Shown in pieces: positions 8,756-16,061 of a stretch of 64,000 bases of DNA. The notes under the pieces were generated by a model, which was not told where the DNA came from, did no database searches, and worked only from the letters and a program-made list of their open reading frames with translations. The translations under genes and the position numbers were made by a program. The DNA is from Salinispora arenicola. Lineage in GTDB: Bacteria; Actinomycetota; Actinomycetes; Mycobacteriales; Micromonosporaceae. The stretch covers positions 1,736,001 through 1,800,000 of the forward strand of contig NZ_VFOL01000001.1 in the NCBI RefSeq assembly GCF_006716065.1, given 5' to 3'. Position 1 is the stretch's first letter, and each line of letters opens with the position of its first letter.

Positions 8756-8986
8756 TCACAGCCTCCTCAGCCCGTCCAGCACTGACTGGAGAACGTCCAA
8801 GCCAGGGTGGGAGGTGTAGTACACGCGTGCCCGGCCCACAGCACGAGCAGTCGAAGGCAAGCACTCAGAATCCAGCTCTGACGCAGCAACTCGACTGCTG
8901 TCCGAATCGGACGAACCAGCCAAGGAAGTTCCGCTGGCTCGTGGAGACAGGCAGTCTTTGTGTTCATTCGTGACTGTCGGCATGGT
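8756..8986 (-). CDS. small protein, first gene of the leftward cargo operon
   Basis: An ATG at 8986 with a CGGGAG ribosome site gives 76 residues. The N-terminal half is Ser/Thr/Asp-rich and probably disordered (TSLAGSSDSDSSRVAAS). The C-terminal half is compact and helical (RARVYYTSHPGLDVLQSVL, ending DGLRRL). This leader-plus-core look resembles either a small regulator or a modified-peptide precursor, but it is not a recognised family. Its promoter must lie in the 8987-9453 divergent region. Confidence 0.45.
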   Translation of the reverse strand, partial: TMPTVTNEHKDCLSPRASGTSLAGSSDSDSSRVAASELDSECLPSTARAVGRARVYYTSHPGLDVLQSVLDGLRRL

Positions 8987-9453
8987 CGGGCTCCCGAGAG
9001 TGAATAGGTGTTGATGGACCACATTGAGTGAAGGTGTCATTTGTGCACCGCTCCGCCTTGTTGTCGCAGTGGTGGGTACCAAATCTGTCCTTGTCTCAAC
9101 TGAGGTGGACGACGTGCGCGGCTTGGGCGACCGCGTGGCGTTACTCATGTGCTAAATCGTTCGCGGGCCCCGCTCCAGTCCTAAGTACTCATCAGTAGAT
9201 GACTGCTACCTCGAGCAAATAGGGCGTCGGACCTAGCTGACAGACGGCTGAAGCTGCCAGGCCCCTACCGCACGCCTAACAGCATGGATTCAACGCATGT
9301 CGCATTTCGACTGCGCGTTACTAGCTGTGGAGGAGTTTCAGTCGCATATTTGTAGCGTCTATGTGTCGCGTGGCGTTGGGACGACGTCGGCAGCAGCCAA
9401 TTCGCCGATCTAGCGCTACGATGTGGACACCGGGTGTAGCCAACCGGACAGGG
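8987..9453. other. divergent promoter region of the cargo (no gene)
   Basis: This 467-bp, comparatively AT-rich stretch separates the leftward small-ORF/radical SAM operon from the rightward regulator. It is the natural place for both promoters and for the regulator's binding site. I see no clean dyad or consensus promoter that I would defend, and no convincing frame. Confidence 0.4.
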
Positions 9454-10881
9454 ATGGGTGACGTGGCCAAGGCATCGACTCTGCTAAAGGCGCTGCTTCG
9501 CGAGCGTCACTGGCAGAAGTACTCGACGTTCTGTAAGGAGTGGGATCGGGTTGCCGAGCGGGTTGACCCTGATCTTGTGGGTGGCTACCCAAGCCGGTCC
9601 CAACTTGCCCGGTGGCTGGCATGCGACATGAAGGGTCTGCCGCACCCGGATTCGTGTCGCATCCTTGAAGGTCTCTTCCCAGGGCTGACCACCACGCAAC
9701 TGTTTACCGTTGGCGCGGACGCGCCGGTCACGCTCGCACACCCTGCGGGGGCGCTGCCGATCGCTGAGATCGCGCCGGGCCCGTCAGCAACATCCGGTCG
9801 CGGCGACGTACCGTCGGAGGAGGTACACGTCGACAAGGCGTGCCTGTCCGGCGACGGCGCGCTAAGCGAGGAGATTGCGATGTCTGCCGAAGAGTCCGCG
9901 CGCTTCGTGCGGCGAGCGCGAGGAGCTGTAGACCAAGACGTCCTTGACCAGCTCGGCGCTGACGTCCGTCAGATGGCGCATGACTACCTGATGCGCCCAC
10001 CGTTTGCGATGTTCCGGCCCTTGTCCCGGCTGCGAGCAGAGGTCTTCGAGTTGCTCGATGACCGTCAGCGCCCGGCCGTGTTACCCAGCCTGTACCAGGT
10101 CGCCGGCCAGCTCTGTGCGCTTCTGGCCCATACCTGTGCGGACCTTGGCCAAGCGTATGCCGCCGACACCCATACGCGCACGGCCTGGCTCTGTGCAGAT
10201 CTTGCGGAGGACGACGTCCTGCGTGTCTACGTTCGCTGGGTGCAATCAAACGTCGCCTACTGGAACGGCGACTACGGCCGAGCCGCCGAGTTGGCTCACA
10301 GCGGCCAGCGGTATGCCACCGTCGGCACGAGTCTGCTAAGGCTCGCGAGTCAGGAGGCGCGGGCGTACGCGGCAGCCGCCGATCACCGGGAGGCCGGTCG
10401 TGCCCTGGCGACGGCCCAGGCGGCTCGGTCACATCTAGGTCCAGATGGGGACGGGCCAGGAGGAGTGTTCCACTTCAATCTCGGCAAGGCCGCTTACTAC
10501 GCAAGCGAGGTCAGGTTCGCCCTCGGTGGCAAGGCAAACTTCGAGCGAGCGGCGTCCGAGGCTGCACACGCCCTGGAGTTGTTCGCGGCGCAGCCGGACC
10601 TCGAGCAATGCCCCGAGTTCTTCGCTGCGGCACAGGTTGACCTGGTGGCGGCGCACCTCGCGTTGAACGACCTCGACGGCGCTGAAGAGCATCTGGAACC
10701 AATATTCTCCTTGCCGGCGGAGAGCCGGACGCTGCCGGTGATTAAACGTATGAAGGCGACAGACCGAACGCTGACCAGTCAGACCTTCGCCAAGTCGGCG
10801 CTCGCTGCCGAACTGCGGGAACGCATCCATCTCTTCTGCGCGTACACCGCTTCACGTGAATTGCCCGCTTCTCCGGACTGA
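9454..10881 (+). CDS. large XRE-type/TPR-like transcriptional regulator of the cargo
   Basis: The chosen ATG (9454) gives 475 residues and follows GGACAGG; an in-frame ATG at 9361 is less likely. The N-terminal 75 residues (LLRERHWQKYSTFCKEWDRV ... YPSRSQLARWLACDMKGLP ... CRILEGLFPGLT) resemble the degenerate helix-turn-helix of actinobacterial XRE-like regulators. After a linker, residues about 170-470 are repeated helical hairpins rich in Ala/Leu (tetratricopeptide-like), usually a ligand or protein sensor. It is transcribed away from the radical SAM operon and 31 bases ahead of the LOG-like gene. It is probably the pathway-specific regulator; activator or repressor is unknown. Confidence 0.75.
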   Translation: MGDVAKASTLLKALLRERHWQKYSTFCKEWDRVAERVDPDLVGGYPSRSQLARWLACDMKGLPHPDSCRILEGLFPGLTTTQLFTVGADAPVTLAHPAGALPIAEIAPGPSATSGRGDVPSEEVHVDKACLSGDGALSEEIAMSAEESARFVRRARGAVDQDVLDQLGADVRQMAHDYLMRPPFAMFRPLSRLRAEVFELLDDRQRPAVLPSLYQVAGQLCALLAHTCADLGQAYAADTHTRTAWLCADLAEDDVLRVYVRWVQSNVAYWNGDYGRAAELAHSGQRYATVGTSLLRLASQEARAYAAAADHREAGRALATAQAARSHLGPDGDGPGGVFHFNLGKAAYYASEVRFALGGKANFERAASEAAHALELFAAQPDLEQCPEFFAAAQVDLVAAHLALNDLDGAEEHLEPIFSLPAESRTLPVIKRMKATDRTLTSQTFAKSALAAELRERIHLFCAYTASRELPASPD

Positions 10882-10912
10882 CACCAATCTCTCACCTTGG
10901 AGGCATGACAGC

Positions 10913-11395
10913 GTGGCCGTTCAAGTAGCCGTCTGTGGACCCCGATACTGCACAGACGACGATGTCGACAACGCTCGGCGCGTCGGCGAACTCCTGGCCG
11001 ACCGGGGAGCAACCATCATCTGCGGCGGAGGCGTAGGCGTCATGGCAGCCTGCGCAGCCGGCGCCCGCGCCAAGAACGGCGTTGTCATTGGCATCCGCCC
11101 CAACGACAGCAAGGACGGCGCCTGCCCAGACCTGTCTGCCACGATCGTCACGAACATGGGCGAGGCCCGTAACGCCATCATCGTGTGGAGCGCTGACGCC
11201 GTGATCAGTGTCGGTGGCTCCTGGGGCACCCTCAGCGAGGTCGCTCTCGCCATGCGCCGGGGACAAGTGCCGGTCGTGGCACTCGGCGGATGGCGAGTTG
11301 TGCAGGCCGATGGTGAACTGGTGCCCGGCCTCCGGTATGTAGACACGGCAGAGGCCGCCGTCGCCGAAGCCCTCCATTCTGCGCGTTCGACATGA
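10913..11395 (+). CDS. LOG/TIGR00725-type nucleotide-binding protein
   Basis: From GTG 10913 (GGAGG about ten bases upstream) the 160-residue protein is a single Rossmann-like SLOG/LOG fold. Visible motifs are the glycine loop ICGGGVGVMAACAAGA and the second loop SVGGSWGTLSEVALAMRRGQ, equivalent to the PGGxGTxxE signature of LOG phosphoribohydrolases but with the TIGR00725-type variation. Family members bind nucleotides and some release bases from nucleoside monophosphates; activity here is inferred. It is most likely co-transcribed with the regulator 9454-10881. The association with two Nudix hydrolases hints at a nucleotide-derived metabolite. Confidence 0.8.
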   Translation: MAVQVAVCGPRYCTDDDVDNARRVGELLADRGATIICGGGVGVMAACAAGARAKNGVVIGIRPNDSKDGACPDLSATIVTNMGEARNAIIVWSADAVISVGGSWGTLSEVALAMRRGQVPVVALGGWRVVQADGELVPGLRYVDTAEAAVAEALHSARST

Positions 11396-11811
11396 AGCGA
11401 CCGGGGGTGCAGCCACCACGAAGTCAATATCGCGGCAAGCCAACCCGCGAGGAGCGCAGGTCCCATCGGTGACGCAGTCCGACCCCGGGATCGCGCGCGC
11501 CCTCGCTGCGAAGCCCAGGATGCCTTGACGGACGAGCCCGGTGATGGGGGGCATGAGCCGTCGGGGTGCCAGCTCAGCCGGCGCGGGTTCAGCATGATCA
11601 CTCCTGCGACGGCCACGGAGCGTCGGATGTCGATGATCGCTAGGCCCACTCCGATGGCGGCATAACGCCAGTACGCAGGTAGGGCTGCTGATATCGGCAG
11701 TAAGCCGCTGATGGCGGCGGTGGTGCTCCGATCAGGAGTGAGACAGCGGCCACGGTCGGTGGGTGGTGCGGGTGTGTCGTGCCACCAGCCTTCGGGGAGG
11801 CGGAGGTTGCC
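11396..11811. other. intergenic region, possible gene relic on the minus strand
   Basis: No intact gene. On the minus strand around 11590-11740 one frame reads YWRYAAIGVGLAIIDIRRS, which looks like a membrane-protein fragment, but its continuation runs antisense through the LOG gene and has no start. A GGAGGCGGAGG ribosome site for the next gene lies at about 11796-11806. Confidence 0.35.
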
Positions 11812-13189
11812 GTGCTGGCGCTGAGTACGCGCTCGTGGTCAGAGATCGGCGCGCTGTTCCGTCTGATCGCCAGCCTCACCGGGGCGAGTCAGAGCCAGAT
11901 CGGGGCCGCCGTCGGGCTGGAACAGGGCTACGTCAGCCGGATCATGGCCGGCCGCAAGGTCACCTCAATCGACGTCCTGGAGCGGATCGCCGACGGCTGC
12001 CGGATGCCCAACCAGGCGCGAATCACCATGGGGCTGGCAGCCCGACAGGCCACATCGCCGGCCGTCCCCGGCCGGCTCACCCCCGATCGGCCCAGCGAAC
12101 CGCCGGCCAACCGGACCTGGCAAGACGACGTACGCAGTGCCGCAGAGCTTTGGCGAGGTGACGTGAACCGTCGAGATGTACTCCGGCAGGGTGGCCTTCC
12201 ACTCCGCCGGCTACACCCTGCCCGCACTGCGCTGGTTCACCGCACCCGACCCGGCTCCGATCACCCAGCCCGGCCGCAACGCGGTCGGTCAACCGGAGAT
12301 CGACACCATCCGCGCCATGACCGGCACATACCGCCAGCTGGACAACCAGTACGGCGGCGGGCACGCCCGCGACACCGTCGCCCGCTACCTCCACCAGGAG
12401 GTGACCCCGCTGCTCACCAACGGCCGCTTCGACCACCCCACTGGGCAACAGCTACTCAACGCCGCCGCCGAACTGGCCCAACTCGCCGGCTGGCAGGCGT
12501 ACGACACCGCCCACCACGGCATCGCCCAGCGGTACCTCACCCTCGCCCTGGACTTCGCCCACGCCGCCGCAGACGACGGCCTCGGCGCGGAGATCCTCGC
12601 CGCGATGAGCCACCAGGCCACCTACCTCGGTCACACCACCGCCGGCCTCGACCTCGCCCGCGCCGCCGGCCAGACCGCCCACCGCGCCGGACTTCCCGTC
12701 CTGGCCGCCGAAGCCCACGTCATGCAAGCCCACGCCCTGGCCAAAGCCAACGACGAACGAGCCTGCGCCACCGCCCTACACCACGCAGAACAAACCCTCG
12801 ACCGAGCCGACCGCAGCACCGACCCGCAATGGCTCAGCTACTTCGACGAGGCATACCTGTCCGCCAAGTTCGGCCACTGCTTCCACGCCCTCGGCCGCAA
12901 CACCCACGCCGAACGCTTCGCCACCCGATCCCTACGCATGAACGATCGCTTCGTACGCGGCAAAGCCTTCAACCTCGCCCTACTCGCCAACATCCACGCC
13001 CACCAGGGGCAACCCGACCGGGCCTGCGCCATCGGCGCGCAAGCCCTGACCCTGACCACCCAACTCCGCTCCGCCAGAGCCGTCCGCTATCTCCGCGACC
13101 TGCAAACCCAACTCGCCCCGCACCGGCGACTACCCGCCGTCCGGCACTTCACCGGCCGCATCAACGCCACCCTCGGCCCGCGACGCTGA
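11812..13189 (+). pseudogene. XRE/TPR regulator with a one-base frameshift
   Basis: A GTG at 11812 behind GGAGGCGGAGG opens a helix-turn-helix protein (LTGASQSQIGAAVGLEQGYV, then SRIMAGRKVTSIDVLERIAD). The frame reads to NRRDVLRQGG near 12190. The natural continuation (VAFHSAGYTLPALRW ... to RINATLGPRR) is in a different frame that ends at 13189. Joined, it would be about 458 residues: N-terminal Cro/C1 helix-turn-helix plus a long helical-repeat sensor region, a common layout in actinomycete mobile DNA. The uncorrected first frame runs on as low-complexity Arg/Pro sequence. A real mutation or a sequencing error would look the same. It converges on the Nudix gene with a 3-base gap. Confidence 0.7.
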
Positions 13190-13192
13190 CCA

Positions 13193-13759
13193 TCACAGTT
13201 CCCCACGGGCCTTACGCGCGACCAACTCCAGCATCGCGATCACCGTGCCCGCACCGACGATCTCCCCCCGGGACACCAGCTCGTACGCCTCGTCGAGCGG
13301 AATCCACGCGACCCGCTCAGCTTCGTTCACGTCCACGGGCGCACCGATGTACTCGGCCCGCTGGGCCAGGAACAGCAGGTTCTCGGCGTCGGCGGTCCCG
13401 ACCCAGGGTTGGAAGGACAACAACGGCTCGACCGCCTGGGGCCGCCAGCCGGTCTCCTCCTCGACCTCCCGCACCGCGCATTGCGCCGGGTGCTCGTCGT
13501 CGTCAACGTAGCCGCCGGGCAGCTCCCACACCCACCGGTCGAACACGAACCGGTGCCGCCGCATCAACAACAGGCGCTCCCGATCATCGAGCACGGCGAC
13601 CATGGCCGACCGGGGAGCCCGGATCACGTACTGCTCGAAGCGAGCTCCATCCGGCAACTCCACCTCGGCGATACTCAACCGCGCCCGCCGGGTGTCATCC
13701 ACGACCCGCTCGCCGTGGATGGTCCACCGGGTCAACTCCGTCGCCTGCTTCTCCACCAC
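13193..13759 (-). CDS. Nudix hydrolase, ADP-ribose/NDP-sugar pyrophosphatase-like
   Basis: From GTG 13759 the protein has 188 residues (a GTG at 13804 would add 15). An N-terminal beta-rich extension (TRWTIHGERVVDDTRRARLS) precedes a Nudix domain with a full box, GGYVDDDEHPAQCAVREVEE followed by ETGW. This long form with the extra strand domain is typical of ADP-ribose or sugar-nucleotide pyrophosphatases and of actinobacterial regulator-linked Nudix proteins. It is convergent with the frameshifted regulator. With the Nudix gene at 4532-4972, the element has two non-homologous-looking Nudix enzymes. Confidence 0.85.
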   Translation of the reverse strand: MVEKQATELTRWTIHGERVVDDTRRARLSIAEVELPDGARFEQYVIRAPRSAMVAVLDDRERLLLMRRHRFVFDRWVWELPGGYVDDDEHPAQCAVREVEEETGWRPQAVEPLLSFQPWVGTADAENLLFLAQRAEYIGAPVDVNEAERVAWIPLDEAYELVSRGEIVGAGTVIAMLELVARKARGEL

Positions 13760-14132
13760 GCCAGTATCCGCACCGAACCCCACACCCTGCGCGGCAGGCG
13801 ACACCTACCGGCCGCACTCCCGGTTCTGCCAAGCCGCCCGACCCCTCGCTTGTAAGCTCTGTGCAGGAGGTCCGGCGTCGTCCGTCTGCATTCGTTACCT
13901 CGGACAGCTATCCGGGCTAGCCCGCCGCAGACTGGTCTCGTCCCGACGGTTGCTGTCACCGCTGCTGTCGATAGCCACCCAGCCATTGACGAGCGCAACG
14001 CCAACTCTGAGCGTCCGGTACTCTGTCGACGGTGTCTCATCGCCCGATCTTTCGGCGGTACCTCGCGGCCCGCAGGGGTGGCGCTCCCCCTACGGGCTCC
14101 CGTAGCGAGGTAACCGACAGAAAGGGTCGCCG
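13760..14132. other. intergenic region, no gene recognised
   Basis: No supported frame. Near 14062-14112 a GTACCTCGC-type arm recurs in inverted orientation as GCGAGGTAAC around a GC-rich centre, so the RNA or DNA could fold just before the small gene at 14133. An AAAGG ribosome site precedes that gene. Confidence 0.35.
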
Positions 14133-14309
14133 ATGGAATCACCCGAGGAACAGGATAGGCGCAAGATCGCCACAGTCGTGGAGCTGGGCCTGATCTGCGA
14201 GGCAGTGTCTGCCATGCAGGCGTTGTCCAGTGAGGAGCCCAGCTGGACGGCTGGGCTCCTCGCGCTGATGCTGTTGCTAGTTGTGAGCGGCCACTCACAC
14301 AAGCGTTAA
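14133..14309 (+). CDS. small membrane-anchored protein of the element
   Basis: A 58-residue protein from ATG 14133, eight bases after AAAGG. The N-terminal half is charged and helical (MESPEEQDRRKIATVVELGL). The C-terminal half is one transmembrane segment (GLLALMLLLVVSG) followed by a short HSHKR tail. No family is recognised. Small membrane proteins in AICEs often serve plasmid spread, but nothing in the sequence proves that here. A strong 12-bp hairpin is embedded in its coding sequence. Confidence 0.55.
   Translation: MESPEEQDRRKIATVVELGLICEAVSAMQALSSEEPSWTAGLLALMLLLVVSGHSHKR
14232..14261. repeat. perfect 12-bp inverted repeat inside the 14133-14309 gene
   Basis: Arms GAGGAGCCCAGC (14232-14243) and GCTGGGCTCCTC (14250-14261) are exact complements with a 6-nt loop. 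It encodes residues around EEPSWTAGLL. It could act as an attenuator, a transcription pause, or a protein-binding dyad. Confidence 0.6.
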
Positions 14310-15089
14310 CCTCGAGGGGGACGTCGTTGCCAACGGCGTCCTCCCACTTCGTCCTCCCACTTCCAACCTAAGTTTGATGCTACACGGTGTTTCGTGTACC
14401 AGGGGGTAACGGTAATATCCGGGGCACCGAGCGGCCCGCGTGACCTTGCCAAGCCACTGCTGCCCCACCAAGCATTTCGGCTAGTCAACAACGTGCTTGC
14501 CCGCCTCTGGATAGCGGCAGCAGCCCCGCTCAGTGTTGCCATCCCGTCTGCCGTCGACCCGCCCTCCTGGGGAGCGGGCCTCCGCCCGGCCCGCCATGTC
14601 AAGACGGCCTTGACGCACGGTCGGACGCTGGCGGGTCGGGTGGTGGTCTGCTCGGGTCGCCAGAGTCGTCGGCTGGCGGGATGGCCCTGCGCAACCACCT
14701 ACGGACCGCAACGCGCCCACGAAGCCCCGGCCATCCCGGAGCCGGAGCGCCCCCGCCGGAGGCGCGATACCGCCACCAGGTCGCCGCCGTGACCCGCCGC
14801 GCGGACCCGGCGCGTCCTGCCCCTACGCCGCGTCGCTCCGGCGCGGCGCGGCCGGCTGCCGGCGACGAACCTCCACCACTTTCCCAGCCCTTCCCGTCTG
14901 CGGCGGCCCCGGGCTTTCCGCTGTCTGCGCCAGCCGCCGGGCGTCAGGCGGGACGGCCGCTGAGCGACAGCGGCAGCGGCTGGCACGCGCCCAGGCGGCG
15001 GCGCGTGCGGCCCGTTGCGGGCCGCCTTGATAGATGTACAGAAAGTCCTCCCACCCGGGCTGGTAGCCATGCTGCCGTAGCCTTCCGGG
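14310..15089. other. 780-bp GC-rich non-coding block, candidate replication/regulatory region
   Basis: No frame on either strand looks coding; the long open frames are Arg/Pro/Ala low-complexity. The sequence is rich in short inverted repeats and ends with a clear hairpin at 15007-15025. Its position upstream of the replication module makes it a candidate for the element's origin or single-strand initiation site, but I find no nick-site motif I can name. Confidence 0.35.
15007..15025 (+). terminator. GC hairpin, probable terminator
   Basis: Perfect 8-bp arms GCGGCCCG / CGGGCCGC with a TTG loop, immediately upstream of the gene at 15090. It would insulate that gene from read-through. Confidence 0.45.
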
Positions 15090-15476
15090 GTGAACATTTA
15101 CGAGGATCCGCCGGTGGTGTCACACGGTCTGGCGGATGAGGTGCTCACTGCTGCTCTTGAGGGCCGGGACCAAGCGCTTTCGCCGAATTCGGTGTTGGTG
15201 GGGCTGGCGCTCTACGACGACGACCGCCTCTTCGTCGAGCGATGGTGCTACCGGATCGCGCAGGATTGCGCTGACCTTTGGCTCGTCGCCACGGCGTCGC
15301 TTTGCCTGGGTCACCTCGCCCGACGCTTCGGGTATTTGGAGCCCGCGTCAGTCGTGCTCGTCCGCGAGCTTGCCGAGCGGACGGACCTCGACGGTCGGGT
15401 CTTCTCCGCACTGGAAGACGTGACGTTCTTCCTTGAGGAGTTGCCCAACCGGAGGAAGGCGGAACAGGGCAACTAG
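15090..15476 (+). CDS. hypothetical acidic helical protein
   Basis: From GTG 15090 a 128-residue, mostly helical acidic protein (DEVLTAALEGRDQALSPNSV ... CYRIAQDCADLWLVATASL ... GHLARRFGYLEP). Two helical hairpins suggest a small HEAT-like or immunity-type fold. Similar short proteins are common beside toxins and in accessory actinomycete DNA, but no toxin gene is next to it. Codon use is typical of the genome, so it is likely real. Function unknown. Confidence 0.65.
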   Translation: MNIYEDPPVVSHGLADEVLTAALEGRDQALSPNSVLVGLALYDDDRLFVERWCYRIAQDCADLWLVATASLCLGHLARRFGYLEPASVVLVRELAERTDLDGRVFSALEDVTFFLEELPNRRKAEQGN

Positions 15477-15484
15477 GCCGAACT

Positions 15485-15528
15485 TCAAGCATGTCCTGGG
15501 ACCGAACCGTCAAGCATGTGGTGGGACC
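15485..15528. repeat. two tandem imperfect 19-bp repeats, insertion-sequence-end-like
   Basis: TCAAGCATGTCCTGGGACC (15485-15503) and TCAAGCATGTGGTGGGACC (15510-15528) differ at two bases and are spaced 25 bp. Paired TCAAxCAT-type repeats of this kind occur at the ends of some IS481/IS3-like elements, so this may be a scar of a lost insertion. No transposase is present. The family attribution is from memory of the pattern. Confidence 0.5.
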
Positions 15529-16061
15529 AGACTGGCGGCAATCCGGTTCGAGCGCCTTCGACGTGGGGTCACGGCGGGTTGACGTGTCGGTACCCGGTGC
15601 TACTCTGGCCCTCGTCGAGCACGTCAGCGCGGCCTTCCCGCCGGATCAATGAACTCGACTCCGGAGTTGCCGAGCAGCCTTCCTGCCGCTGACGCGGGTC
15701 ACGTCCCGCCGGCTCTCGATCGCACCGGCCGTTGCATCGGCCCGAAATCCGCTGAGCGGCCCAGCACGGCCTTCCCTGCCGTCCACGATGGCCCTCGGAT
15801 TCGCGCACCTCGACGGGTGGGGATCGCCTGCGGCAACCAGCCGGAAGCCGACCACCAGGCACCCCACCCGTCCCGGCATCACCCACGATCCAAGAACCCA
15901 GCTCAACGGCGGTCCAAGGCCGATGGCCTGCACCCGCCCTCCGGCGTGAGCCGCCCTCTCCGGCGGTGCCAGGAGACACCACGAACACCACCGACGGACA
16001 CCGCTCCGGCGTCCGGTGGCAGTTCGTCGCCCGTCCCCTGCCACCCCTTGAGGAGATAACC
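15529..16061. other. leader region of the replication gene
   Basis: This 530-bp stretch has no supported gene. It carries the GAGGA ribosome site of the initiator just before 16062. A double-strand origin for rolling-circle replication could lie here or inside the initiator gene, as in pSAM2; no specific nick sequence is identifiable by eye. Confidence 0.35.

Noticed and set aside
8987..9453. Cobalamin riboswitch for the B12-type radical SAM operon
   Set aside because: No B12-box-like core could be found here or upstream of cbiZ (61158-61300).
10921..11649. Minus-strand frame starting with a membrane-like segment (GLAIIDIRRSVAVAGVIML)
   Set aside because: Only the first 40 residues look natural; the rest is antisense to the LOG gene. 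Treated as a possible relic in the intergenic note.
13602..14105. Plus-strand 167-codon frame after the second Nudix gene
   Set aside because: It runs antisense through the Nudix start region and has random-like Ser/Arg/Thr composition.
14394..15139. Open frames on both strands in the 14310-15089 block
   Set aside because: Composition is Arg/Pro/Ala low complexity on both strands, with no ribosome site or domain, typical of non-coding GC-rich DNA.
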